Below the pieces are notes generated by a model, which was not told the origin of the DNA, made no database searches, and saw nothing but the letters and a program-made list of their open reading frames with translations. A DNA stretch of 20,504 bases from an uncultured Chlorobiota bacterium (lineage in GTDB: Bacteria; Bacteroidota; Bacteroidia; Bacteroidales; JAADGE01), in contig CAMZKQ010000185.1 in assembly GCA_947311265.1 (NCBI GenBank), positions 1 through 20,504 on the forward strand, read 5' to 3'. Below are positions 6,960 through 15,149 of the stretch, piece by piece (within the stretch, counting starts at the first letter, position 1; the number at the start of each line of letters is the position of its first letter). The translations under genes were made by a program, and so were the position numbers.

Positions 6960-8573
6960 TTATTTCTGCCCAAAGCAGTACATAAAACCATTTCTACAGG
7001 CGATGTAAATTTTGCCATCGAATGCAATTGGGGTGGCATCTAACTCTAGGCTGTGGGTTTTATCTAGGCGTTTTAATGTGTTATTTTTCAAATCTATTTC
7101 GTACAAGAAAAGCCCCCTATCGGTGGCTACAATAATTTTATTGCCCACAATAATTGGCGAGGAAATGGCCGGCACAGTTTCTTCAATAAACAAGACTTGC
7201 GGAACAGGATATTTAGTTTTACCGTCGGGGCCAATTGCCATTTTCCCCTCGGCAATTTTATCGTGCCTTACGATGTGCAAATGCCCCGTAATGTCTGAAA
7301 ATACCGTAATTTTAGCTGTATTTTTATCTACATAAGCATCGTTTATGGCCGCCGAACCGATGATGCCGCCCTCCCAATGTATCCATTTTTCCGATGGCAC
7401 AGGGTAAAACCACTCTACGCATGCCTTGCCATCACCTTTGGCAGGATTTAATTTAAAAACCCCTCCGGGGCCAGGCATATATTGCTTTTCTACCGTTACA
7501 ATTAAGCAACTATCGTTGGTTACTGCTGGCGAGCCATTCAGGTCTGTACCGGTATAAAAATCGAAATCAGTTTTCCCTGTAAGGGTATTATAGCCATATA
7601 CATGCCCCGAGCCAGAGGGCGTAAACACTCGGTTTCCGAGTAGTGCTGGGGAAGACTCTGCAACCAAATCTCCACCGTGTAGTGCTATATCTTTTTTATT
7701 ATAATAAATATGTTCCTTATAAACTTTAGGTTGCATCATACCATCTAGTAGCTCTTGCTTTTTTGGGTCGGGGCTAAAAACGGTAAAAATACCATTTTCG
7801 AGTGCCAAGTAAGCGGTATCTTTTATTACCAATGCCGAGCCATCAACATCTCTGCTGTAGCTATCTGTTTTTTTTACATTGAGTTTCCAAAGCAGTTTTC
7901 CTGATGTGTAAGATACTGCACGTAAGCTCGTTACATGCTTATCGTTAGGTTTTGCATAGCGTCCTTTTCGGCTGCCTTGAATAATGATGTAGCGATTTTC
8001 GATATTTTCTGCATTGTGGTTTACCCATATACTTCCTGTACCTTTAAGAATATCATCGAATTTTGTTTGCCAGATAATTTTGCCTGTTTCTGCATCAATT
8101 TTTTTTAGGTTATAATCGAATGCGCCTTGGATTAGAATGTTTTTGCCTTTTTCTCGCACAGCTAATGGTTGCCCTGTCCAGCCAGCACCTTTCCACAATT
8201 TGTCTTTGCCGTAGGCAGGGCTTATGCCTTCGCCCAAGTAAATTTTCCAGATAGTATCTAGCTTATTGGGGGCTTTGTTGCCATAATAGTTCCTTTTTTC
8301 GTTGCCTAGATATGTACCTATTACAATTTCGATACTGTCTAAAGCGGTGCGATATAATTTTGCTTTTTGGGCAAATTTACTGCTGGGGTACTTTTTGATA
8401 AATTGAGTGTAAGCACTTGCGGTATTTTTTTTGGTCGCTTTTTTAAATGCCCTTTTGGGCGATTGGGTATATCCCGAAAGGGGTAAAATAAGGGCAATAA
8501 GGCATAGGGTAGCAACTGCTTTGAAAGAGGAAATAGATAGTACTTGTGGTTTATTTTTTAATCTCAAAATCAT
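6960..8573 (-). CDS. Exported PQQ-like beta-propeller protein
   Basis: The 537-residue product starts with a positively charged stretch and a hydrophobic segment (about 19-34, ending LSGYTQ), consistent with a signal peptide. A short segment (about 40-75, with TASAYTQFIKKYPSSKFAQK) resembles a TPR/BamD-type helix pair. From ~100 to the end there are repeated propeller blades of the PQQ-like type, recognisable by phrases such as DAETGKIIWQTKF, YTSGKLLWKLN, GYNTLTGKTDFDF and the closing IYIACRNGFMYCFG. None of the residues that would show quinone binding or dehydrogenase activity can be identified, so this may be a scaffold or binding protein of the periplasm or outer membrane. Its ATG lies within the end of the nitrilase gene (23-nt overlap), implying translational coupling although the two proteins should act in different compartments. 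Confidence 0.8.
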   Translation of the reverse strand: MILRLKNKPQVLSISSFKAVATLCLIALILPLSGYTQSPKRAFKKATKKNTASAYTQFIKKYPSSKFAQKAKLYRTALDSIEIVIGTYLGNEKRNYYGNKAPNKLDTIWKIYLGEGISPAYGKDKLWKGAGWTGQPLAVREKGKNILIQGAFDYNLKKIDAETGKIIWQTKFDDILKGTGSIWVNHNAENIENRYIIIQGSRKGRYAKPNDKHVTSLRAVSYTSGKLLWKLNVKKTDSYSRDVDGSALVIKDTAYLALENGIFTVFSPDPKKQELLDGMMQPKVYKEHIYYNKKDIALHGGDLVAESSPALLGNRVFTPSGSGHVYGYNTLTGKTDFDFYTGTDLNGSPAVTNDSCLIVTVEKQYMPGPGGVFKLNPAKGDGKACVEWFYPVPSEKWIHWEGGIIGSAAINDAYVDKNTAKITVFSDITGHLHIVRHDKIAEGKMAIGPDGKTKYPVPQVLFIEETVPAISSPIIVGNKIIVATDRGLFLYEIDLKNNTLKRLDKTHSLELDATPIAFDGKIYIACRNGFMYCFGQK

Positions 8574-9330
8574 CAGAATCTTTTAAAAATGTAAATTTAT
8601 TACAAAATGCCTCTAATTTGTCTTTATATAAGGTGGCATAAAGTACCTCTTCTTTTCCCGGGACGCTGTTGGCAATGCAGTTGCCTTCAAAATCGTAGGT
8701 CGCAGTATTTCCTGAGTGTTGCATGCCATTAGCATCTGTGCCAGAGCGGTTTACTGCCGCCACATAGCATTGGTTTTCGATTGCCCTTGCGGGCAGAAGT
8801 GTTTTCCATGCTTCGCTCCGTACAATTGGCCAGTTGGCGGCATTGAGTAAGAGGTCGTAGTCGTCCAAATTTTTAGACCAAACGGGAAAACGCAAATCAT
8901 AGCAAGTTTGCAGAAAAATACGCCAACCATTTAGTTCTACAATTACACGCTCTTTGCCAGCAGTATATTTTTCATGCTCTCCGGCTAGGCTAAAGCTGTG
9001 GCGTTTGTTGTAGTATGAATGTGAGCCGTCTGGGCGAACCCAAAAAAAGCGGTTATAATATTTACCGTTTTCTGTAATAATTACTGTACCTGCTACAACG
9101 GCTTTTTTTTCTTTGGCTTGCTTTTGCAGCCAAGTAAATGTTTTGCCATCAGGGGGTTCTGCTAGTTTTTTGGGCTGCATAGAAAATCCAGTTGTAAACA
9201 TCTCTGGTAAAACAATCAGGTTTGCATCTTCTATAGTTTTTATTTTTTCAGAGAAACGCCTAAGGTTCTCTTCGCAATTCTCCCAAACAAGGTCGGCTTG
9301 TATTAGTGCTATTTTTAGTGTGTTGCTCAT
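8551..9330 (-). CDS. Nitrilase-superfamily amidohydrolase, omega-amidase (YafV/Nit2) type
   Basis: This is a cytoplasmic carbon-nitrogen hydrolase. YafV/Nit2 omega-amidases hydrolyse alpha-ketoglutaramate and alpha-ketosuccinamate, the repair products of glutamine and asparagine transamination. At 259 residues it has the family length. The catalytic triad is visible: Glu43 (LPEMF), Lys109 (NKRHSF) and Cys143 (TCYDLRFP). KRHSFSLAGEHEKYTAG is characteristic of the YafV group rather than of nitrile-cleaving or carbamoylputrescine enzymes. ARAIENQCYVAAVNR and GNTATYDFEG are standard later motifs. The ATG at 9330 lies ~30 nt after the terminator hairpin that closes the upstream manB-type gene, so it begins a new transcription unit. 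No consensus promoter is visible in that short gap. The gene overlaps the PQQ-propeller gene by 23 nt. Confidence 0.9.
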   Translation of the reverse strand: MSNTLKIALIQADLVWENCEENLRRFSEKIKTIEDANLIVLPEMFTTGFSMQPKKLAEPPDGKTFTWLQKQAKEKKAVVAGTVIITENGKYYNRFFWVRPDGSHSYYNKRHSFSLAGEHEKYTAGKERVIVELNGWRIFLQTCYDLRFPVWSKNLDDYDLLLNAANWPIVRSEAWKTLLPARAIENQCYVAAVNRSGTDANGMQHSGNTATYDFEGNCIANSVPGKEEVLYATLYKDKLEAFCNKFTFLKDSDDFEIKK

Positions 9331-9354
9331 GTTTATTTTATGTTTTTGATTTTC

Positions 9355-9395
9355 TAAAAAAAGCTCAAACTGTATTTAGTTTGAGCTCCTTTTTT
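9355..9395 (-). terminator. Strong terminator hairpin (bidirectional shape)
   Basis: A perfect 10-bp stem, AGCTCAAACT (9362-9371) and AGTTTGAGCT (9378-9387), has a 6-nt loop. On the minus strand it is followed by TTTTTTTAG, directly after the phosphomannomutase stop codon, so it ends that gene's transcript. On the plus strand it is followed by CC and eight T, so it could work both ways, but no plus-strand gene ends here. Confidence 0.85.
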
Positions 9396-10727
9396 TTAAG
9401 CAAATTGTTGAATAATATCAGTCATCTGTTTTACTTTTGCATCGAGCAAATCTTTGGATTTGGCTTCGGCAATAAGCCGAAGGTAAGGCTCGGTGTTCGA
9501 TGGGCGAATGTTGAACCACCAATCGGGAAACTCAATTCTATAGCCATCAAAATCGAAAAATGCAGTAGGGGTTTCGTCTTTGGTGATGGCTTTTTTTACT
9601 GCTTCCATGGCCTCTTGTTTTTTGGCAATTTTAAAATTAATTTCGCCCGAATTTTGGTAGGCTTCAATTTTTGCCATCATTTGCGATACGGATATTCCTT
9701 TTTTCTTGTTTTCTGCAATTACCGATAGCAAAATGAGTGCTGCCATGAGTCCTGAGTCAGAGAAATAGAAATCTCGGAAGTAATAATGCCCTGCTAATTC
9801 GCCGCCAAAAACGCCGTTTATTTCTTTTAATTTTACGGCTGCAAAAGCCCGTCCTACACGCCACATATTTTTTTCAAATCGGTCGCCAATATATTCGCCT
9901 ACGGCTTTTGAGGTGCGAATATCTTGTAAAAATCCGCCTTTTTCATCTTTATAATAGTCGGCTAATACGGCAATCATTAAATCAGGGGAAATGAATCTGG
10001 AGTTTTCGTCCACAAACATAACTCTATCGGCATCACCATCGAAAACAACGCCAATATCTGCTTTTCTGTCTTGTACTAATTTTTGTAAATCTACAATGTT
10101 TTCTGGCACAAGTGGGTTGGCTTCATGGTTGGGGAAAGTACCGTCCAATTCTTCATAAATGTAATTTGGGGCATCGCCTAGTAAGTCTTTAATAAGTAAG
10201 CCTGCCATGCCGTTGGAGCAGTCAATGGCCACATTTAAGCCTTCCATATTGGGTATGTATTTTTTTAGGAAAGTTAAATATTCTTCTTTTACTTCAAAAG
10301 GAATAATTTGCCCTTTTTTTTCTGCCTTTTCTGTGGGCAAAGTATTCATCATAGTTTCAAGCTCCTGCAAACCAGTGGAGTAGCCAACTGGCATTGCTCC
10401 TGAGCGGGAAATTTTCATGCCATTGTATTGCTTGGCATTGTGCGATGCGGTAATCATAACTGAGCCGTCAAACCTGTGTTTTGCTGTAGCAAAATAGACC
10501 ATTGGCGTGGTGGATAAGCCAATATCATGTACATCTGCCCCAGCATCTGTGATGCCATTGCATAGGTATTCAAAAATTTCGGGCGAAGATACACGCACAT
10601 CTCTCCCGACGAGGATTTTATTAGTTTTTAAAAGTTTTGGTAGAAAAAAACCCACTTTGTAAGCGTCATTTTTATCAAAATCTTGGTTGTAAACGCCTCG
10701 AATGTCATAGGCATGAAATGCTTTCAT
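9396..10727 (-). CDS. manB: Phosphomannomutase/phosphoglucomutase
   Basis: This alpha-D-phosphohexomutase interconverts the 6- and 1-phosphates of mannose and/or glucose for nucleotide-sugar synthesis (GDP-mannose, UDP-glucose) and surface polysaccharides. The 443-residue product has all four family domains: AYDIRGVY (7-13) at the N-terminus, the phosphoserine loop TASHN (93-97, Ser95), the Mg-binding loop DGDADR (230-235), the sugar-specificity loop GGELAGHYYFRD (308-319) and the phosphate-binding RPSNTEP near the C-terminus. GELAGHYYF is the form seen in dual-specificity PMM/PGM enzymes rather than phosphoglucosamine mutase. The gene is flanked by a strong terminator downstream and a 73-bp gap upstream that lacks a clear consensus promoter. 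The symbol is by family resemblance; which sugar is preferred cannot be read from sequence. Confidence 0.92.
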   Translation of the reverse strand: MKAFHAYDIRGVYNQDFDKNDAYKVGFFLPKLLKTNKILVGRDVRVSSPEIFEYLCNGITDAGADVHDIGLSTTPMVYFATAKHRFDGSVMITASHNAKQYNGMKISRSGAMPVGYSTGLQELETMMNTLPTEKAEKKGQIIPFEVKEEYLTFLKKYIPNMEGLNVAIDCSNGMAGLLIKDLLGDAPNYIYEELDGTFPNHEANPLVPENIVDLQKLVQDRKADIGVVFDGDADRVMFVDENSRFISPDLMIAVLADYYKDEKGGFLQDIRTSKAVGEYIGDRFEKNMWRVGRAFAAVKLKEINGVFGGELAGHYYFRDFYFSDSGLMAALILLSVIAENKKKGISVSQMMAKIEAYQNSGEINFKIAKKQEAMEAVKKAITKDETPTAFFDFDGYRIEFPDWWFNIRPSNTEPYLRLIAEAKSKDLLDAKVKQMTDIIQQFA

Positions 10728-10800
10728 AATTTATATTTTTGTGTACAAAAAAGTACGGTTTTAGTATTTTTATTTAGTGTGAAAATATAAGAAAATTAGC

Positions 10801-13800
10801 TTAATTCAAAAAATTAGCTTCAAACTCTTGCTTAAAATTCATATCCATAAAGCAGGCACCGAAATTGAATTGGCGGTTATGGTTGTCCGAATTTGTAAAT
10901 TTAAAAGTTAGTTTTTTAGGGTATTGTGGCAGTTTTGATGCCGCTTCTAAGAAAATATCATCGAGCGTTTGTAAGTTTTCTGAGCCAGAATTGGCTAAAA
11001 GTTTTAGCAACACTTCATGGGTTAAGAAATCAACCTCTGGCGTAAGCCCTGCCTGAAAGGTTTGTAGTACCCGCTGGGTGTTGGTAAAACTGCCTTCGGA
11101 TTCTACCGAAAATGAAGCTGGTATTATAAGGTCTGCCATTTGGGCGGTCTTGCTAAGGAAAGTATCTAGCACCATTATAAAGTTGGCTGGCTTAATTTTT
11201 TCTGCGAAAGCAGAAGCGGCGATAGCCGTGCCTACTGGGTCTTCGCCAAATATGAAGAGGTTTTTGAATGTTCCTGTATCAAAATCTTGGGCAAATTGTT
11301 GGCTAGGTACTAAATTATTATCGAATAGCCCGTGTGAGTTGTTTTTCTCTTTTAGCGAGATTAAACCCGATGCTGTTTTTCCTAATTTTCCTGTAATTGC
11401 TGCTAAGTTGAAGAGTTCTTTACTGGTGTTCCCTGAAATTTCTTTTTCGGAAAAAATAAGGATTGCATTATTTTCGGTGTTGAACTGTTCTACAAAATTG
11501 GCAATTTGCTCCGTGCTTGCCCCTGCTTTTTTTGCCATTTGGCTAAGGCTTTCGCCTGATATTTCCTCTGCATAAGAGGCAAAATTTTCAGTATTTGAGT
11601 GGATAAACGGTTGATTTTGCAAGTCTTTTTCTAAAATGTATTTGTTGGCTGCTTTGCTAAACCAGTAGTAGGATTTTATTTTTAAATTAGTATCGGCTTT
11701 TCGTGCCGATTTATTTTCGCTTGTTGTAATGGTATGGATTTGAGTCCCATTGATTGCTTTTGCATTATTTACCAAGTAGCTTACAAAACCATCGGTTTGG
11801 GAAATATCTGCACCAAAAAGCCACACTTTTTTGGCTTGTTTTATTTCATCGAAAGGCGTATTTTTAAATGAGTTAAAGGCATAGCCCTCCCTGCCTAAGT
11901 AATGGAAACTTCCAGCGGAAGCAGAATTAATGGTCGCCAGTTTTTTTACTAAGTACTGCTCTTGGTTGGACAGTACTGCCCCTGCAAAAAACGCATTGGC
12001 GTTCGGCTTTGCCGATTTTATTTTTTCTGTAATAATTTCAAACGCTTTTTCGTAGCTAATTTCCTCGAAACCTCCATCGGCAGATTTTAAAAGCGGAGTA
12101 GTAATTCGTGAGGCTAAATTCAAATAGCGGTAGCCAAATTTTGCCTCACGGCTTATGCTGCCTAGTGGGTTTATAATCCCACTAGCACCAGTCATTTTCA
12201 TCACAAAATTGGCACGGTGATTTACTGTAATTCGCTCACCCGATGAGCCATAATTATTTATGGTTTCAAATTGTGCTAGTTCTACAGGCCCGGGTTTGAA
12301 GCTAAGGTTTTCGGTAATTGCCCCTGTGGGGCAAGTGGAAATACACATTCCGCAGCTTTCGCAAGGCGTTTCTGTGAGCGATTTTCCCATGCTTGGCACC
12401 ACGTAAGTATCAAAGCCTCGCTCTGCAAGCCCTAGTGCATTTGCCCCTACCACTTCGTCGCAAATCCTGATGCAACGGGAGCAGAGGATACATTTATTAT
12501 TGTCAATTTCGATGTATGGGTGCGAAAAATCGACTTTAAATTCCTGAAAACCGCCACTAAATTTGGCTTGTTCTACGCCATACTCTGTGGAGTAATCTTT
12601 TAAATCGCAGCGGAATACTTCGGTGCAGCCACACTCGAAACAGCGGGCGGTTTCTTCTAAGGTTTCTTCTTCGGTGTAGCCGAGTTCAACTTCGTTGAAA
12701 TTCATGCGTTTTGCGGTGGCTAAAACGGGCATTTCTTTTCGCATTTGCTTGGCAAAATTGTGCTGAAAATCGTTGGTTGTAAAGGTTTTGAAGTTCCCTT
12801 TTTTGCTTAAAAATTCGGTTGGTTTTGGTTCAATTTTTTTGCCTGTAAGAAATTGGTGGCAACTTCTGGCGGCAGTTCCTGCTTGGGCAATGGCTTCTAT
12901 AATTGTGGCTGGTCCTGATACGCCATCGCCTGCTGCAAATACTGAAGGAATGCCTGTTTGCAGGGTGGTTGCATCGGCATCAATATCGCCCCAGCGGTTA
13001 ATTTTGAGTTCGCCTTTGGGCGAAAATTGGTTTATATCGTTGATGAAATTGACATCGGTTTTTTGCCCAATGGCGGCGAGTATGTAATCTACTTTTAGGT
13101 CGTATTCTGAGCCTTCTATTGGCATTGGTCTTCGCCGTCCGGAGGCATCGGGTTGCCCGAGTTCCATTTTTATGCAGGTCATGGATTCTACTTTGCCTTG
13201 GGCATTGGCATTTACTTTTGTTGGGTTGGTAAGAAATAGGTACTCTACGTTTTCGAGTTTGCTTTCATGTATTTCTATGGGGTTGGCTGGCATTTCTTTT
13301 TCGGTACGCCGATAGACTACATATACTTTGTCGGCATTGCAACGGATAGAGGTTCTGCAGCAGTCCATGGCGGTATTTCCGCCACCAACTACGACTATGG
13401 TTTTGCCTTTGAAATTGTATTTTTGCCCGGTTTGTTCCATGTTTCTAAGGAAATCAATTCCAGAGAAAACGCCGTCGGCTTCTTCGCCTTCTGCACGTAG
13501 GAGTGTTCCTTTTTGCGAGCCTATTGTTAGTATTGTAGAGTTGTATTCTTTGGCTATTTTTTCGTAGCTTAAATTTTTGCCTAAGTTTTTGTTCAGAAAT
13601 ATATTTGTGCCCAGTTCTGTAATTGTTGCAATTTCTTGGTCGAGTAGGTCGTTGGGTAATCGGTATTCGGGGATACCGTAGCGTAGCCAGCCTCCGGCGT
13701 GGTTGTTGGCTTCAAAAATATCGCATTGGTGCCCTTTTTGTTGCAAAAAGTAGGCGGCAGAGAGTCCTCCGGGGCCGGCGCCTATAATGGCTACTTTTTT

Positions 13801-14385
13801 GCCCGTTGGGGGCAAAACTTCTGGTTTGTAGTGGTTGTCGGAATTTAGGTCATAGTCTGATGCAAATCGTTTCATGTAGTCGATGCCTACTGCTGTGCCT
13901 TCGTCCATGTAGTTGCGGTTGCAGGCGGCTTCGCAGGGGCGTACGCATACTCGCCCGCAAATGGCGGGGAGTGGGTTTACTTCTTTTATAAGTGCCACGG
14001 CTTCGGAGTACATCTGTTTTTCGATTAGTGAGATATATCCTTGTACGTCCACGCCGGCTGGGCAGGCCTCTTTGCATGGGGCTACACAGTCGGCATAGTG
14101 GTTGCTAAGTAGTAGGTCGAGCGCTGTTTTTCTGGATTTTCTTACTCGGGTGTTGTTGGTTTGTACGACCATGCCTTCGGCAGATTTTGTGGAGCAGGCG
14201 GTTTGTAACCCTCTTGCCCCTTCTATTTCTACTACGCAAACGAAGCATGAGGAGTAGGGCATTAGCCTTGGGTCATGGCAAAGGGTAGGTATTTCAATGC
14301 CGTTTCGTTCTGCGGTTTCTAGGAGTGTTTCGCCTTGTTTTGCCGAGTAGGGTGTACCGTTTATGGTTACTAATATTTCTGACAT
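10801..14385 (-). CDS. Multi-domain NAD(P)H/Fe-S oxidoreductase with degenerate molybdopterin-type domain
   Basis: This 1194-residue protein joins four modules. (1) Residues 1-80: a plant-type [2Fe-2S] ferredoxin domain as in NuoG (Cys36, 47, 50, 64), then His96 and Cys100/104/108. (2) About 100-520: a GltD/NfnB-like flavoprotein with CGRVCVRPCEAAC (142-155), the FAD motif GAGPGG (202-207), the NAD(P) motif GGGNTAMD (334-341) with YRR after it, and AAGDGVSGPATIIEA. (3) About 580-690: cysteine-rich CFECGC, then two ferredoxin clusters (Cys632, 635, 638, 642 and Cys675, 678, 681, 685). (4) About 710-1194: similar to the formate-dehydrogenase/NuoG large domain (KFGYRYLNLASRITTPL) but without cluster cysteines or a Cys/Sec ligand; the only cysteine is near the C-terminus. 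It is therefore unlikely to bind an [Fe4S4]/molybdopterin pair there. No diaphorase (NuoE/F-like) gene is nearby. It lies 47 nt downstream of the CDGSH gene and probably shares its promoter. The physiological reaction is unknown. Confidence 0.85.
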   Translation of the reverse strand: MSEILVTINGTPYSAKQGETLLETAERNGIEIPTLCHDPRLMPYSSCFVCVVEIEGARGLQTACSTKSAEGMVVQTNNTRVRKSRKTALDLLLSNHYADCVAPCKEACPAGVDVQGYISLIEKQMYSEAVALIKEVNPLPAICGRVCVRPCEAACNRNYMDEGTAVGIDYMKRFASDYDLNSDNHYKPEVLPPTGKKVAIIGAGPGGLSAAYFLQQKGHQCDIFEANNHAGGWLRYGIPEYRLPNDLLDQEIATITELGTNIFLNKNLGKNLSYEKIAKEYNSTILTIGSQKGTLLRAEGEEADGVFSGIDFLRNMEQTGQKYNFKGKTIVVVGGGNTAMDCCRTSIRCNADKVYVVYRRTEKEMPANPIEIHESKLENVEYLFLTNPTKVNANAQGKVESMTCIKMELGQPDASGRRRPMPIEGSEYDLKVDYILAAIGQKTDVNFINDINQFSPKGELKINRWGDIDADATTLQTGIPSVFAAGDGVSGPATIIEAIAQAGTAARSCHQFLTGKKIEPKPTEFLSKKGNFKTFTTNDFQHNFAKQMRKEMPVLATAKRMNFNEVELGYTEEETLEETARCFECGCTEVFRCDLKDYSTEYGVEQAKFSGGFQEFKVDFSHPYIEIDNNKCILCSRCIRICDEVVGANALGLAERGFDTYVVPSMGKSLTETPCESCGMCISTCPTGAITENLSFKPGPVELAQFETINNYGSSGERITVNHRANFVMKMTGASGIINPLGSISREAKFGYRYLNLASRITTPLLKSADGGFEEISYEKAFEIITEKIKSAKPNANAFFAGAVLSNQEQYLVKKLATINSASAGSFHYLGREGYAFNSFKNTPFDEIKQAKKVWLFGADISQTDGFVSYLVNNAKAINGTQIHTITTSENKSARKADTNLKIKSYYWFSKAANKYILEKDLQNQPFIHSNTENFASYAEEISGESLSQMAKKAGASTEQIANFVEQFNTENNAILIFSEKEISGNTSKELFNLAAITGKLGKTASGLISLKEKNNSHGLFDNNLVPSQQFAQDFDTGTFKNLFIFGEDPVGTAIAASAFAEKIKPANFIMVLDTFLSKTAQMADLIIPASFSVESEGSFTNTQRVLQTFQAGLTPEVDFLTHEVLLKLLANSGSENLQTLDDIFLEAASKLPQYPKKLTFKFTNSDNHNRQFNFGACFMDMNFKQEFEANFLN

Positions 14386-14432
14386 TTTCTTTATGTAGTG
14401 TAAGTGCTATTTAACCTACTTGTGAAACTGTT

Positions 14433-14672
14433 TTATAAGTCTTTATGCGAGCCATCGCATTTTGCTCCTTTTTCGGAGTCTTTGCAGCCGCACCAAGCAA
14501 TTTTTTTGGCTTTGGAAATTTTTATAATTTCGGGTTTAAAGTAGGTGTTGGCATGTTTTCCATCGCAAAAAGGGTCTTTCTCGCTTCTTCCGCAAGTACA
14601 GAAGGCATAAGTTCCTGGTTCCATGTCTAGTACATAAGGTTTTTTTTGTACGCAAATGGGTTTATCTTTCAT
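14433..14672 (-). CDS. Tandem CDGSH iron-sulfur protein
   Basis: This is a small (79-residue) protein with two CDGSH-type [2Fe-2S] sites of the mitoNEET superfamily. The first is CTCGRSEKDPFCDGKH (ligands Cys25, Cys27, Cys36, His40) and the second is CGCKDSEKGAKCDGSH (Cys61, Cys63, Cys72, His76). Each has the 3-Cys/1-His set that gives these clusters their redox- and pH-sensitive lability. Two motifs in one short chain is a known bacterial arrangement. There is no signal peptide. The ATG at 14672 lies ~80 nt downstream of a good Bacteroidota promoter. The large Fe-S oxidoreductase gene follows after 47 nt on the same strand, so electron or cluster exchange between the two products is a reasonable inference but is not shown by the sequence. 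Confidence 0.92.
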   Translation of the reverse strand: MKDKPICVQKKPYVLDMEPGTYAFCTCGRSEKDPFCDGKHANTYFKPEIIKISKAKKIAWCGCKDSEKGAKCDGSHKDL

Positions 14673-14735
14673 TGTTTAATTTGTTTTGGAGTATTTACAG
14701 TACCTGTATTTTTCAGGTTAAATTTTAGGTGTAAA

Positions 14736-14759
14736 TTGCTCAAATGAGTATAGGAGCAA
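14736..14759. promoter_or_regulatory. Inverted repeat overlapping the CDGSH promoter (possible operator)
   Basis: TTGCTC (14736-14741) and GAGCAA (14754-14759) form a perfect 6-bp inverted repeat with a 12-nt spacer. The second arm overlaps the -7 element, and the pair straddles the expected start of transcription. This is the placement of a repressor site, but no regulator is identified. Confidence 0.3.
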
Positions 14760-14787
14760 AGGTACAAAATATCTTGCCTGTTGGCAA
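14757..14787 (-). promoter_or_regulatory. Bacteroidota-type promoter for the CDGSH gene
   Basis: On the minus strand TTG (14785-14787), a 20-nt spacer and TACCTTTG (14757-14764) match the TTG/TAnnTTTG consensus of the Bacteroidota primary sigma factor. Transcription would start around 14750, leaving a leader of about 80 nt before the ATG at 14672, and could continue into the large oxidoreductase gene. Confidence 0.7.
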
Positions 14788-15149
14788 AAAAAAGATAAAT
14801 TAAATGCCTTGGTAGTTTCAAGTGATTAAAATTAATTAAAGTTTAAATTTGGGTAGGGTTTTGTGCTTTTTGCTAAAATAGGATTTTTTTTTAAGTTTGT
14901 GATGATTTTTTGTTGTTGTAAAACAAATATAGGGGTTTGTTCGTTAATTATACTAGGATACAATTTTGCCTAGCGATTGAGGCGTTTCGTAGAAGAAAAG
15001 TAGTGATTGGCCAAAAATGCTTTTTTTAATGTTTAGCTTTTTTTAGTTCGGTGCGATATTTGTGTTTTGATTTGCAACACGATACTACTTAACTGCCTAT
15101 ATTCGGGGCTGTGCATAGGGTCTTGAATAGAAAAATACAGATTGAATTT

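Larger units (their letters stand above)
14673..15149. other. 477-nt non-coding stretch
   Basis: Apart from the CDGSH promoter and its inverted repeat, I see no gene or known RNA here. The CDGSH leader has a small hairpin (ACCTG 14702-14706 with CAGGT 14714-14718). A TAAATTTG at 14844-14851 on the plus strand fits the -7 consensus but lacks a correctly spaced TTG. In front of the secreted-protein gene, TATATTCG (about 15098-15105) is one base off the consensus and its upstream TTG is 23 nt away, so that promoter is uncertain. No tRNA cloverleaf, riboswitch or repeat array was recognised. Confidence 0.6.

Noticed and set aside
10738..10756. GTAC-AAAAAA-GTAC hairpin upstream of the phosphomannomutase gene
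   Set aside because: The stem is only four base pairs, and no promoter or terminator arrangement fits it.
10801..14385. Annotation as an active formate dehydrogenase
   Set aside because: The molybdopterin-type domain has neither the four cluster cysteines nor a Cys/Sec ligand.
14844..14851. TAAATTTG as a plus-strand promoter
   Set aside because: The nearest upstream TTG is about 32 nt away, well outside the 19-21 nt spacing, and no gene starts nearby.
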